Origin: Halorubrum sp. BOL3-1
GTDB lineage: Archaea; Halobacteriota; Halobacteria; Halobacteriales; Haloferacaceae
NCBI RefSeq assembly: GCF_004114375.1
Contig: NZ_CP034692.1
Location: 620,001-684,000 of the forward strand
Reading direction: 5' to 3'
Length of the DNA stretch: 64,000 nucleotides
The translations under genes were made by a program, and so were the position numbers. This document shows, one piece after another, positions 9,087 to 17,896 of the stretch. Positions within the stretch are counted from its first letter, which is position 1; every line of letters starts with the position of its first letter. The notes under the pieces are model-generated. The model saw only the letters and a program-made list of their open reading frames with translations, ran no database searches and was not told the origin of the DNA.

Positions 9087-9326
9087 TCACCCGGACGCGC
9101 CGACGCCCCACGACACGTGGTCCCACAGGCGCTCGTAGCCGTAATAAGTGAGTGTCTTTACGGCGTTGGCCACGAAGCCGATGCTCGCCGCCTGGCCGAC
9201 GTCACCGACGACGAGCCACGCGACGACGACCGTGATCGTCACCATCAATGCCCGGTAGCGGAGGGTCTTGACGACCGCACGGCGTCGAGCGTTGATCGCG
9301 TCCCGCGAGAAGACGCTCGTGTTCAT
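9087..9326 (-). CDS. DUF2061 small membrane protein
   Basis: The 79-residue protein has the DUF2061 pattern: a basic N-terminus RRAVVKTLRYRALMV, a first helix VTITVVVAWLVVGDV and a second helix ending NAVKTLTYYGYERLW. The ATG at 9326 (MNTSVFSRD) is preferred over an upstream TTG at 9353. The function is unknown; bacterial relatives are sometimes encoded near sulfate assimilation genes, which are not present here. It lies between the regulator and the second acs gene on the same strand. Confidence 0.75.
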   Translation of the reverse strand: MNTSVFSRDAINARRRAVVKTLRYRALMVTITVVVAWLVVGDVGQAASIGFVANAVKTLTYYGYERLWDHVSWGVGASG

Positions 9327-9395
9327 ACCACGTGCTTCGGTCGCCGCGAACAAGTAACCAATAAGCGTGTCTCAACACGTGAAAAGAAACTGTAG

Positions 9396-11351
9396 TCAGT
9401 TACTTCTGTCCCGGATGGTCGACTCGATCTCCCCCACGACTTCCGGGTTGCGGAGGGCACTCACGTCACCGAACTCCTCGCCGCGAGCGATGTCCTCCAA
9501 CAGCCGTCGCATGATCTTCCCGGAGCGCGTCTTCGGGAGTTCGGGAGTGAACACGATCCGGTCCGGGCGGGCCACGTCACCGACCGCGCTCGCCAGCCGG
9601 TCCGCGATAGAGTCGCGGAGGGTCTCGCCCGGTTCGACGCCGCCTTTGGTCGTCACGTACGCGACGATCCGACCGTCGTCGTCCCCGACGACCGCGGCCT
9701 CGGTCACGCCTTCGGCGTCGACGATTGCCGCCTCTAACTCCCCGGTATTGAACCGCTGGGCGCGGACGTTGATCACGTCGTCGACGCGTCCGAGGATCGT
9801 GACGTAGCCGTCCTCGTCGACGGCCGCGCCGTCGCCGGTGCGGTAGCGCCAGCCGTCCTCTCCCTCCAGCCAGTACTCCCGCAGGTAGCGCTCGTCGCCT
9901 TCGCGGAGTCCGCGCAGCATGCCGGGCCACGGCGACCCGAGGGTCAGATAGCCGGACTCGCCGGGGGCGACCGGGTCGCCGTCCTCGTCGACGACGCGGG
10001 CGTCGATCCCCGGCAGGGGCGGTCCGACCTTCCCCGGTTTCATCGGCGTGAAGCCAGGCAGCGTGGCGAGCGCGATGGCACCGGTCTCGGTCTGCCACCA
10101 CGTGTCCACGACGGGCGCCTCGCCGCCGCCGACGTGTTCGCGGTACCAGCGCCACGCCTTCGGCGTGATCGACTCACCGACCGTGCCGAGCAGCCGGATC
10201 GACGAGAGGTCGTGCGAGTCGGGGTACTCCGCGCCCCACTTCATGAACGACCGGATCGCGGTCGGCGAGGTGTAGAAGACGCTCACCGCGTTGCGCTCGA
10301 TCAGGTCCCAGACGCGGTCGCGGTCGGGGTAGTCGGGCGACCCCTCGTACAGCACCGTCGTCGTCCCCGCCGCGAGCGGGCCGTACACACCGTAGGAGTG
10401 ACCGGTGATCCAGCCGATGTCGGCGGCACACCAGTAGGTGTCCTCGGGCCGCACGTCCAAGACGTTCCGCGTCGTCCACGCGACGTGCGCGAGGTAGCCG
10501 CCCGTCGCGTGTTCGACCCCCTTCGGCTGCCCGGTCGTCCCCGACGTGTACATCACGAAGAGGAGGTCAGTCGCGGCGCGGGCGACCGGCTCGACCGTCT
10601 CGCCGTCGTGCGCCTCAACGAGCGCTTCGTACCCCCGCTCGTCGTCGCCGAGCGAGACGGAGAGCTCGTCCCCGAGGCGGTCGACGACGACCGCGGCCGA
10701 CAGCTCCTGATCGGTGCGGATCCGAGCGTTGTCCGCCTTCGACTTCTGGTTGAACGCGTCCTCTCGGCGGTAGTAGCCGTCGCAGGTGATCAGGTACTCG
10801 GAGTCGGCGGCGTCGATCCGCGTCGCGAGCGCCTCCGCGGACAGCCCCGCGAACACGACGTTGTGCGGCGCGCCGATGCGGGCGCAGGCCAGCATCGCGA
10901 TCGGCAGCTCCGGGATCATCGGCAGGTAGAGCGTGACGACGTCGTCCTCCTCGACGCCGAGGTCGCGGAGTCCGGCCGCGACCGCGTTCACCTCGCGGTG
11001 GAGGTCTAGGTAGGTGTACGACCGGCGCTCGCCGCGCTTGCCGAACCACCGGATCGCGAGCTGGTTCCGGCGGTCGTCGAGGTGGCGGTCGACGCAGTTC
11101 GCCGCGGCGTTGAGCCGACCGTCCGGGAACCACTCGTAGAAGGGCGGCTCGGAGCCGTCGAGGACGGTCTCGTACGGCGTCTCCCACTCCAACAGGTCGG
11201 CCGCCTCGCGCCACGCGTCCGGCCACTCCCGTTCGAACCGCTCGTACGCCGCGGGGTCGCTCGCGACGGCTCGCTCCCGGAAGTCGGCCGGCGGCGGGAC
11301 GACGTCCTCGTCGCTGTCGACGAGCCGACCGTCGCCCCCGAAATCGTCCAT
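9396..11351 (-). CDS. acs: Second acetyl-CoA synthetase paralogue (AMP-forming)
   Basis: The protein of about 651 residues has the same motifs as the first Acs: MYTSGTTGQPKGVEH, DTWWQTETGA and the C-terminal PKTRSGKIMRRLL with the catalytic Lys. The start is ATG 11349-11351 (MDDFGGDGRL); an upstream TTG at 11360 is less likely because a TATA box lies 30 bp before the ATG. It is clearly a paralogue rather than a recent duplicate, with many differences in the N-terminal 130 residues and in the acyl pocket region, so a different acid substrate is possible. Confidence 0.9.
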   Translation of the reverse strand: MDDFGGDGRLVDSDEDVVPPPADFRERAVASDPAAYERFEREWPDAWREAADLLEWETPYETVLDGSEPPFYEWFPDGRLNAAANCVDRHLDDRRNQLAIRWFGKRGERRSYTYLDLHREVNAVAAGLRDLGVEEDDVVTLYLPMIPELPIAMLACARIGAPHNVVFAGLSAEALATRIDAADSEYLITCDGYYRREDAFNQKSKADNARIRTDQELSAAVVVDRLGDELSVSLGDDERGYEALVEAHDGETVEPVARAATDLLFVMYTSGTTGQPKGVEHATGGYLAHVAWTTRNVLDVRPEDTYWCAADIGWITGHSYGVYGPLAAGTTTVLYEGSPDYPDRDRVWDLIERNAVSVFYTSPTAIRSFMKWGAEYPDSHDLSSIRLLGTVGESITPKAWRWYREHVGGGEAPVVDTWWQTETGAIALATLPGFTPMKPGKVGPPLPGIDARVVDEDGDPVAPGESGYLTLGSPWPGMLRGLREGDERYLREYWLEGEDGWRYRTGDGAAVDEDGYVTILGRVDDVINVRAQRFNTGELEAAIVDAEGVTEAAVVGDDDGRIVAYVTTKGGVEPGETLRDSIADRLASAVGDVARPDRIVFTPELPKTRSGKIMRRLLEDIARGEEFGDVSALRNPEVVGEIESTIRDRSN

Positions 11352-11376
11352 GGCAACCAATCGCTCGCGGAAGACC

Positions 11377-11386
11377 GTATACTTTG
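11377..11386 (-). promoter_or_regulatory. TATA box of the second acs gene
   Basis: CAAAGTATAC on the minus strand is centred 30 bp before the ATG at 11351, consistent with a leaderless transcript and with the ATG chosen here rather than the TTG upstream. Confidence 0.5.
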
Positions 11387-11418
11387 TCCGGGGTCCCGGC
11401 GCGTGGGAGGGTCCGAGA

Positions 11419-12789
11419 CTACGTCGACTCCGCCGACTCCCTCGACCCGCCGAGCACCCGCGACGAGACGTCGGCCGCCTTCGCGCGGGCGCGAGAGACG
11501 ATCGACGGCTTCGCCTCGAAGTCGACGGTCACCTGGTCGCCCGCGTACGCCTCCTCGGCGACGTGCCCGTGGTCGTGGACCCACGAGACGAGGCTCATCG
11601 CGTCGTCCGAGACGGGCAAGACGAGCCGCTCGCGCTCCCAGTCGGGGAGTTCGCCCTCCACGCGGTCGCGGAGTTCGGCCACGCCCACGCCCGTCTTCGC
11701 GGAGACTGCGATCGGATCGGGTGCCACGCCCGAGAGCGCTGCGCGCCTGTCTGCCAGCTCTCCCGGCTCCAGCCGGTCGATCTTGTTGAAGACGGTGACG
11801 ACGGGCGCCTCGTTGCGCTCGTAGAGGGTGTCGTGGCTCGTGACGAGCTTCTCGCGCATCGCCTCGACGGACTCGCTGGCGTCGACGACGAGCAGCACGA
11901 GGTCGGCGCGGTAGACGGAGTCGAGCGTCGACTCGAACGACTCCACGAGCCAGTGGGGGAGGTCCGAGATGAACCCGACGGTGTCGGTCAGGAGGACGTC
12001 GCGCTTGTCCATCTCGGCCCGCCGGGTGGTGGTGCCGAGCGTCGTGAACAGCATGTCCTGCGACTCGGCGGTGGTGTCGAGGTCGCGGTGCCGCTCGGCG
12101 TTCTCGTCGACTTCCAGCTCGTCCGCGAGCCGGCGCATCAGCGTCGACTTCCCGGCGTTGGTGTAGCCCGCGAGCGCGACCAGGTCGAACCCGGAGTCGC
12201 GGCGCTGCTCGCGGCGCGCCTCCTCCTTTTCCGCGATCGACTCCAGCTCGTCGCGGATCTCCGATATCTGGCGTTTGATGTCGCGCTCGACGCTCTCGTC
12301 GTACTCACCGAGTCCCATGAACCCCGGCCGCTCGTCGCGTTTCGCCAGGCTCGCCTTCGCCTCGGCGCGGGGTAGCTCGTACCGCAGCTCCGCCAGCTCG
12401 ACCTGGATCTGCGCCTTCCGCGTGTTGGCGCGCTGGCCGAAGATCTCTAAGATGAGCGCGAACCGGTCGATGACCTCGACGTCCTCGGGGAGTTTTCCCC
12501 CGACGTTGAACGTCTGGTACGGTCCCACGTCGTTGTCGACGATGACGGCGTTCGCGTCGGTGCGGCGGACGAGGTCGCGCAGCTCCGCGACCTTTCCCTC
12601 ACCGAACATGAACGCGGCGTCCTCCGTGCGGGTCTGGGTGAGTTCACCGACCACGTCGTAGCCCGCGGCGGCCGCGAGCTGACCGATCTCGGTCAGGTCG
12701 GCCTCCCCGGCGTCGACGCGCTTGGCGACGACTGCTCGGTGTCCCTCGGCGCTCGGCTCGGCGTCCGCCCTCCCGGCGTCCCCGCTCAT
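11419..12789 (-). CDS. hflX: Ribosome-associated GTPase HflX
   Basis: This 456-residue GTPase binds the large ribosomal subunit and in bacteria splits stalled ribosomes. The N-terminal HflX domain includes the conserved sequence ERDIKRQIS after a coiled region. The G domain has G1 GYTNAGKST, G3 DTVGFISDLP and G4 VFNKID, then SAKTGVG as G5. Its ATG overlaps the stop of the upstream DUF2209-like gene as ATGA. Length is typical for archaeal HflX with a short acidic N-terminal extension. Confidence 0.93.
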   Translation of the reverse strand: MSGDAGRADAEPSAEGHRAVVAKRVDAGEADLTEIGQLAAAAGYDVVGELTQTRTEDAAFMFGEGKVAELRDLVRRTDANAVIVDNDVGPYQTFNVGGKLPEDVEVIDRFALILEIFGQRANTRKAQIQVELAELRYELPRAEAKASLAKRDERPGFMGLGEYDESVERDIKRQISEIRDELESIAEKEEARREQRRDSGFDLVALAGYTNAGKSTLMRRLADELEVDENAERHRDLDTTAESQDMLFTTLGTTTRRAEMDKRDVLLTDTVGFISDLPHWLVESFESTLDSVYRADLVLLVVDASESVEAMREKLVTSHDTLYERNEAPVVTVFNKIDRLEPGELADRRAALSGVAPDPIAVSAKTGVGVAELRDRVEGELPDWERERLVLPVSDDAMSLVSWVHDHGHVAEEAYAGDQVTVDFEAKPSIVSRARAKAADVSSRVLGGSRESAEST

Positions 12790-13168
12790 CGGAGGAGGTC
12801 CCGGGCGGCGTACGCGGCGTGGTGTGCTGCCTGCACTGTCTCGCGTTCGCCTATGCTCTCGACGTATTTAAAATCGGGCTGGAAGCCGAGTCCCACCCGC
12901 TCGGCCGGCTCCTCGTAGAACTCGCCGCCCTCCGCGACGATCGGCCCGTCGGGCGGTTCGGGGAGATCACCCACCGCCTCGGCGGTGAGCGCCACCGTCG
13001 CCTCCAGCGTCGGTCCCTCGCGCGCGGCGGCGAACCCCATCCCCTCGACCGACCGGATCCGCGCGGAGTCGATCCGCGCGTGGACCGCGGCCGCGACCAT
13101 GAGGTACCCGCCGTCCTCCTCGTGGCGGCCGCTGATGTCGACGCCGACGACCTCAGGGGCGGGGGCAC
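12786..13168 (-). CDS. DUF2209-like protein, start region apparently frameshifted
   Basis: The first in-frame ATG (13098-13100) gives 104 residues starting MVAAAVHARID. The same frame continues upstream with what looks like the true N-terminus, PEVVGVDISGRHEEDGGYL, yet there is no ATG, GTG or TTG before a TGA at 13209-13211. A GTG (13166-13168) lies just outside the frame; one extra C in the C5 run at 13161-13165 would join it and give MPPAPEVVGVDISGR. So the gene either lost one base there or has a sequencing error. Family assignment is from memory of the VDISGRH motif. It is coupled to hflX by ATGA; the function is unknown. Confidence 0.6.
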
Positions 13169-13268
13169 TCCACCTCGGTTGCGCGGCATCGCGGGGGCGT
13201 TCCGGCAGTCAGTCCTCCCATGTTCGGTCGTACGTCGTCCGTCGAATTGAAGCTTTCCGTGGGTCGAC

Positions 13269-13943
13269 TCACTCTCCGAAGTCGGGAGTCTCGAGTCTCG
13301 TGTCCTCGCTCGGGTCGAACGACTCGTAATGGACGACTTCGTCGACCGGACGCCGGCCCTTGCGCTCGTTCTCGACGTCCGCCGCGCCGTCGGCGGGATA
13401 CCCGAGCGTCACGATCATCACCGGCTCGTAGCCCTCGGGAACGTCGAACGCGTCGACGATCGCGTCGGCGTCGAACCCCTCCATCGGGCAGCTGGCGACG
13501 CCGTGGTCCCGCGCCGCGTACATGAGCGTCATCGCCGCGAGGGCGGTCGATCGGGTGGTCCAGACCCGCCGCTCCGCCTCCGGAACGTCGGCCATGGCCT
13601 CGACGTTGCCGAGCAGCGCGGACCGGACCTCCTCGTTCGGGATGTAGCCCTTCGCGAGCCAGTCGTCGAAGACGGGCTCCGCGTGGGCCATCGGGTCGGT
13701 GTTCCCGAGGACCACGACCGCCGTGTCGGCTTCGAGGACGTGTTCCTGCCCGTTCGCCGCCTCCATCAGGGCCGTCTTCGTCTCCTCCTCGCGGAGCGCG
13801 AGGAACTCCCACGGCTGGAGGTTGTAGCCGGACGGCGAGAGCGTCGCCGTCTCGAAGACCTCTCGCAGAGTCGACTGATCGATCGGCTCGTCGCTGTACT
13901 CGTGAACGGACCGCCTCGCGTCGACTACGTTTTCGAAGTCCAC
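13269..13943 (-). CDS. Nitroreductase family FMN oxidoreductase
   Basis: The 224-residue protein has the nitroreductase fold signature: RRSVHEYSDEPI near the N-terminus (FMN phosphate contact), SPSGYNLQPWEFLAL near residue 36, and the C-terminal GLYP-like motif VTLGYPADG followed by RKGRRPVDEVVHYESF. Such enzymes reduce nitro groups, quinones or flavins with NAD(P)H; the physiological substrate is not predictable. The start is GTG (13941-13943). It is transcribed alone, with the DUF2209-like gene about 100 bp downstream. Confidence 0.87.
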   Translation of the reverse strand: MDFENVVDARRSVHEYSDEPIDQSTLREVFETATLSPSGYNLQPWEFLALREEETKTALMEAANGQEHVLEADTAVVVLGNTDPMAHAEPVFDDWLAKGYIPNEEVRSALLGNVEAMADVPEAERRVWTTRSTALAAMTLMYAARDHGVASCPMEGFDADAIVDAFDVPEGYEPVMIVTLGYPADGAADVENERKGRRPVDEVVHYESFDPSEDTRLETPDFGE

Positions 13944-14048
13944 ACTGATCCCTCCGAGTCCGCGGTCAAATCCGTGTCGCTACCGGCGATCGGAGGTCCG
14001 TCCGTGACCGGTCGCCGTTGAGCCGCCGCCGGCGTCTCAAGCCGTGAG

Positions 14049-15101
14049 TCAGGCTCGCAGGCCTCCCACGACGTCGGCGATCCGGTCGACCGCGGCGTCG
14101 ACGTCGTCTACGTCGACGTCGAGGTGCGTCGTGAACCGCGTCACGTAGTCGTCAAACTCGACGCAGCCGACGCCGGCCGCCTTACAGGCGGTCACGAGGT
14201 CGGCGGCCTCGACGCCGGCCGCTTCGGTGTGCGCCACGACGATGTTGGTGTCGGGCGCGGGCGCGTCGACGCCGTCGAGCGCGTCGAGTCCGGCCGCGAG
14301 CCGCTCCGCGTTGGCGTGGTCGTCGGCGAGGCGGTCGACGTTCTCCAGCGCCCTCAGCCCGGGCGCGGCGATCATCCCGGCCTGCCGCATCCCGCCGCCG
14401 AACAGCTTGCGGACGCGGCGCGCGTCCTCGACGAAGTCATCGTCGCCGGCGAGGATCGAGCCGACTGGCGCGCCGAGTCCCTTCGAGAGACAGAATGTGA
14501 CGCTGTCGACGGGGGCGACGACCTCGCTCGCGTCGACGCCGAGCGCGACCGCGGCGTTGAACACGCGCGCGCCGTCGAGGTGGACCGACACGTCGGCTTC
14601 GCGCGCGGTCTCGGCCGCGGCCGCGATACGTTCCACCGGGACCGCGATCCCGCCGCGGTAGTTGTGGGTGTTCTCCACGGCGAGGAGACCGGTTCCGGGG
14701 CGGTGGAGGTCCTCGTCGACGAGCCCTTCCCGGACCGCCTCGGGGGTCGGGACGCAGCGTTCGCCGGCGTCTATCGTCCGGGTCTGGACGCCGGAGAGCT
14801 TCGCCGCGCCCGCCAGTTCCCAGCGGTAGATGTGCGACTCGCGCTCCAGGAGGAGTTCCTGCCCCGGCTCCGTGTGGACGTGGACCGCGATCTGGTTCGC
14901 CATCGTCCCCGAGGGAACGTACAGCGCGGCCTCGGTGCCGACCGCCTCGGCGGCGCACCGCTCCAGTTCGTTCACGGCCGGGTCGTCGCGGTACACGTCG
15001 TCACCGACCTCGGCGGTCGCGGCCGCCTCCCGCATCTCGTCCGAGGGGGTCGTGACGGTGTCGGACCGCAGGTCAACGTTGAGTCCGTCGGCTTCGGGCA
15101 T
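14049..15101 (-). CDS. ltaE: Low-specificity L-threonine aldolase (PLP)
   Basis: The 350-residue fold-type I PLP enzyme cleaves L-threonine or allo-threonine to glycine and acetaldehyde. Conserved features are the N-terminal LRSDTVTTPSDEMREA, the glycine-rich GDDVYRDDP, the YVPSGTMANQIA cofactor segment, HLDGARVFNAAVALG and the Schiff-base lysine in SVTFCLSKGLGAPVGS. Length fits. It is divergent from the carboxypeptidase gene, with a minus-strand TATA element near 15134. With GcvT and the sarcosine-type dehydrogenase it adds to glycine and one-carbon metabolism in this window. Confidence 0.9.
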   Translation of the reverse strand: MPEADGLNVDLRSDTVTTPSDEMREAAATAEVGDDVYRDDPAVNELERCAAEAVGTEAALYVPSGTMANQIAVHVHTEPGQELLLERESHIYRWELAGAAKLSGVQTRTIDAGERCVPTPEAVREGLVDEDLHRPGTGLLAVENTHNYRGGIAVPVERIAAAAETAREADVSVHLDGARVFNAAVALGVDASEVVAPVDSVTFCLSKGLGAPVGSILAGDDDFVEDARRVRKLFGGGMRQAGMIAAPGLRALENVDRLADDHANAERLAAGLDALDGVDAPAPDTNIVVAHTEAAGVEAADLVTACKAAGVGCVEFDDYVTRFTTHLDVDVDDVDAAVDRIADVVGGLRA

Positions 15102-15127
15102 CGGTTGTAGGTCGTTCCGCGGCGGCG

Positions 15128-15203
15128 GTCATATATCCCGCGCTCGCCGGCCACCGGTCCCGGACGCGGCGTTCGGCGCGTTCCGCGTCCGGTTCCTTAT
15201 TAA
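15128..15203. promoter_or_regulatory. Divergent promoters of ltaE and the M32 carboxypeptidase
   Basis: On the minus strand GGGATATATGA (about 15129-15139) lies about 33 bp before the ltaE ATG at 15101. On the plus strand CTTATTAA (15196-15203) lies about 28 bp before the carboxypeptidase ATG at 15227. Both spacings fit leaderless transcripts. Confidence 0.55.
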
Positions 15204-15226
15204 CGACGCGGATCGATCCGAAACAC

Positions 15227-16762
15227 ATGGCAACGGAAGCCACGGCAGACGATACGGACGACGCGTCTGACGCACCGGACGCCTACGACGCCCTCCTCGA
15301 CCGCGTCCAGCAGTGGAACGCGGTCGGCAGCGCGTCCGGGGTGCTCGGCTGGGACCAGCAGGTGATGATGCCCGAGGGCGGCACGCCCGCCCGGTCGAAG
15401 CAGCTCTCGGCGCTGTCCTCCGTCCACCACGACATGGTCACCGACGACGAGACGGGCGAGCTGCTCGACGAGCTCGACGACGCCGACCTCAGTGAGGAGC
15501 GGGCCGCGGTCGTCCGCGAGGTCCGCCGCGAGTACGAGCGCGCCGACGCCGTCCCGGTCGAACTCGTCGAGGAAATCTCCGAGACCGGCTCCGAGGCGCT
15601 CCAGGCGTGGGAGGAGGCGAAAGCCGCGGACGACTTTGACCAGTTCGCCCCGTACCTGGAGAAGCACGTCGAGCTGAAACGCGAGTACGCCGAGCACATC
15701 GACCCCGACCGGGACCCCTACGAGGTCCTCTTCGAGGAGTTCGAGCCGTGCCTGTCGATGGAGCGCGCCGAGTCGATTCTGACCGAGCTCCGCGAGGCGC
15801 TCGTCCCCATGATCGAGGACATCCGCGAGTCCGACGTCGAACTCGCGGTCGACACTTTTGAGGGGACGTTCCCCGAGGAGACGCAGGAGGAACTCTCCCG
15901 TGAGATCCTCGAACACGTCGGCTACGACTTCGACCGCGGGCGTCTCGACGTCTCCTCGCACCCGTTCACCGCCGGCAACCAGTTCGACTGCCGCGTCACC
16001 ACCCGGTTCGACGAGACCGATCCGCTCGGAGCCGTCGGCTCGACGATCCACGAGTTCGGCCACGCGCAGTACAACCTCGGGCTCCCGCAGGACCACTTCG
16101 GCACGCCGCTCGGCGAGTCGCGGGACCTCTCGGTCCACGAGTCGCAGTCGCGCCTCTGGGAGAACCACGTCGGGCGCAGCCAGGCGTTCTGGGAGGAGTT
16201 CCTCCCCGTCTTCCAAGACCACTTCCCGCAGACGGAGGAGGCGACGGTTCGGGACGCCTACGAGGCGTTCAACCAGGTGTACGAGGACAACTTCATTCGC
16301 GTCGAGGCCGACGAACTCACCTATCACCTCCACATCGTCATCCGGTTCGAGATCGAGCGCGACCTGATCCGCGGCGACCTCGGCGTCGAGGACGTGCCCG
16401 AAGTGTGGAACGACAAGTACGAGGAGTACCTCGGAATTCGGCCCGACACCGACAGCGAGGGCTGTCTCCAGGACATCCACTGGAGCCACGGCAACTTCGG
16501 CTACTTCCCCACCTACTCGCTCGGCTCCGTGATGGCCGCCCAGCTGTTCGACGCCGCCGACAGCGAGATCGGCGACCTCGATTCGAAGGTCGCTGACGGC
16601 GACTTCGACGACCTCCGCGAGTGGCTCGGAGAGAACGTCCATCGGCACGGCTCCCGCTACGAGACGAACGAGCTGGTCAAGCGCGCGACCGGCGAGGACT
16701 TCTCGGCCGACGCCTTCCTCGACTACGTCGACGAGAAGTACGGCGAGCTGTACGAGTTATAA
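15227..16762 (+). CDS. Thermostable-type metallocarboxypeptidase (peptidase family M32)
   Basis: The 511-residue zinc carboxypeptidase removes C-terminal residues from peptides in the cytoplasm. The HEFGH zinc motif is at residues 275-279 within STIHEFGHAQYN. The M32 signatures LGWDQQVMMP near residue 42 and the C-terminal DIHWSHGNFGYFPTYSLGS are present, and the third zinc ligand is expected in the ESQSRLWEN segment. Length matches the family (about 500). It has its own leaderless-type promoter and ends in a convergent arrangement with etfA. Confidence 0.93.
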   Translation: MATEATADDTDDASDAPDAYDALLDRVQQWNAVGSASGVLGWDQQVMMPEGGTPARSKQLSALSSVHHDMVTDDETGELLDELDDADLSEERAAVVREVRREYERADAVPVELVEEISETGSEALQAWEEAKAADDFDQFAPYLEKHVELKREYAEHIDPDRDPYEVLFEEFEPCLSMERAESILTELREALVPMIEDIRESDVELAVDTFEGTFPEETQEELSREILEHVGYDFDRGRLDVSSHPFTAGNQFDCRVTTRFDETDPLGAVGSTIHEFGHAQYNLGLPQDHFGTPLGESRDLSVHESQSRLWENHVGRSQAFWEEFLPVFQDHFPQTEEATVRDAYEAFNQVYEDNFIRVEADELTYHLHIVIRFEIERDLIRGDLGVEDVPEVWNDKYEEYLGIRPDTDSEGCLQDIHWSHGNFGYFPTYSLGSVMAAQLFDAADSEIGDLDSKVADGDFDDLREWLGENVHRHGSRYETNELVKRATGEDFSADAFLDYVDEKYGELYEL

Positions 16763-16852
16763 ACGGCCGGGCGGAACGAACCCCGGGAACGGCATCCGCC
16801 TCGACCGCCTACGGATCCGAGACCGAAGCCGATCACCTCCACCCCGCTTGTA

Positions 16853-16872
16853 CCGACCGGCGAACCGGTCGG
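16853..16872. other. Perfect hairpin between convergent genes
   Basis: CCGACCGG-CGAA-CCGGTCGG is a perfect 8-bp hairpin with a tetraloop in the 161-bp gap between the convergent ends of the M32 gene and etfA. It may limit read-through, but it lacks the T-run of a typical archaeal terminator, so the role is uncertain. Confidence 0.35.
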
Positions 16873-16923
16873 GACGACTCCGGCCGTTTCGGCTGTCGAC
16901 GCAGAAGAGCGGCCCTTCCGCCC

Positions 16924-17895
16924 TCAGCGGTGCTTCTCCCGGATAGTCCGGTTTATTTCCGGGACGACATCGTGGAGATCGGCGATTACGGCGTAGTCGG
17001 CCTTCCCGATGATCGCGGCCTCGGGATCGGTGTTGATCGCCAGGACGTTCTCGCTGCTTTTACATCCGACCCAGTGTTGGACCGCGCCGCTGATCCCGGT
17101 CGCGACGTACAGCTCTGGGGCGATCTTAGTGCCGGTCTGGCCGATCTGGTCGTCGTGCGGCCGCCAGCCTTCGTTAACCGCCGCTCGTGACGAACCGACC
17201 GCCCCGTCGAGCAGATCGGCGAGCTCCTCGAGCTTGTCGAAGCCCTCCGCGCTGCCGACGCCGCGACCGCCACCGACGACGACGCGGGCCTGATCGAGTG
17301 CTACGCCCTCCGTGTCTGCCTCCTCTCGGCGTTCGACACGGACGAGGCGATCCGATTCGTCGAGGTCCGGAGCGTGCGATTCGAGCGTCGCCGCGCCGAC
17401 CTCGGCCGCGGGGGCCGCAGCCACCTCGTGAGGAGCGATCGCGAGGAGGTTCGGGTCGGCGTCGATCTCCGCGTACTCGCGGAGACTACCACCCCACCGG
17501 TGTCTCGTGACCTCGTAGCTGTCTCCCGCGTCGACATCGACGACGTTCGCCGCAAGCGGGAGGTCGGCGATCGCCGCTAGGTGTGCGATCGTCTCGTTGC
17601 CGCGATCGGTCCCCGGCGCGACGACTGCGCTCGGCTCCCGCGCGTCGACTAACTCCCGGACGCTTTTTGCCCACGCGACCGGCGCGTAGTCGGTCAGCCC
17701 CTCGTGGGCCACGCCGTGGACGGTGTCGACGCCGTACTCGCCGAGTCTGTCGGCGGTCTCGCCCGAAACGGTTCCGAAACCGATCGCCTCCAGCGATTCG
17801 TCCTCCTGGGCGGCGATCTCGCGGGCGAGCGTGGCCGTCTCCAGCGACGTGTCGGCGACCGCTCCGCCCTCGTGTTCGACGAGCGCGAGCACCAT
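16924..17895 (-). CDS. etfA: Electron transfer flavoprotein alpha subunit
   Basis: This 323-residue subunit carries the FAD. The conserved C-terminal part reads ATGISGAVQHWVGCKSS, then LAINTDPEAAIIGKADYAV and ADLHDVVPEI. VVGGGRGVGS in the middle is the usual ETF alpha loop. It starts one base after the etfB stop. The pair takes electrons from flavoprotein dehydrogenases; the gene next upstream in the same run is such a dehydrogenase (18728-21247), so a dedicated electron path is likely. Confidence 0.94.
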   Translation of the reverse strand: MVLALVEHEGGAVADTSLETATLAREIAAQEDESLEAIGFGTVSGETADRLGEYGVDTVHGVAHEGLTDYAPVAWAKSVRELVDAREPSAVVAPGTDRGNETIAHLAAIADLPLAANVVDVDAGDSYEVTRHRWGGSLREYAEIDADPNLLAIAPHEVAAAPAAEVGAATLESHAPDLDESDRLVRVERREEADTEGVALDQARVVVGGGRGVGSAEGFDKLEELADLLDGAVGSSRAAVNEGWRPHDDQIGQTGTKIAPELYVATGISGAVQHWVGCKSSENVLAINTDPEAAIIGKADYAVIADLHDVVPEINRTIREKHR

Positions 17896-17896
17896 C

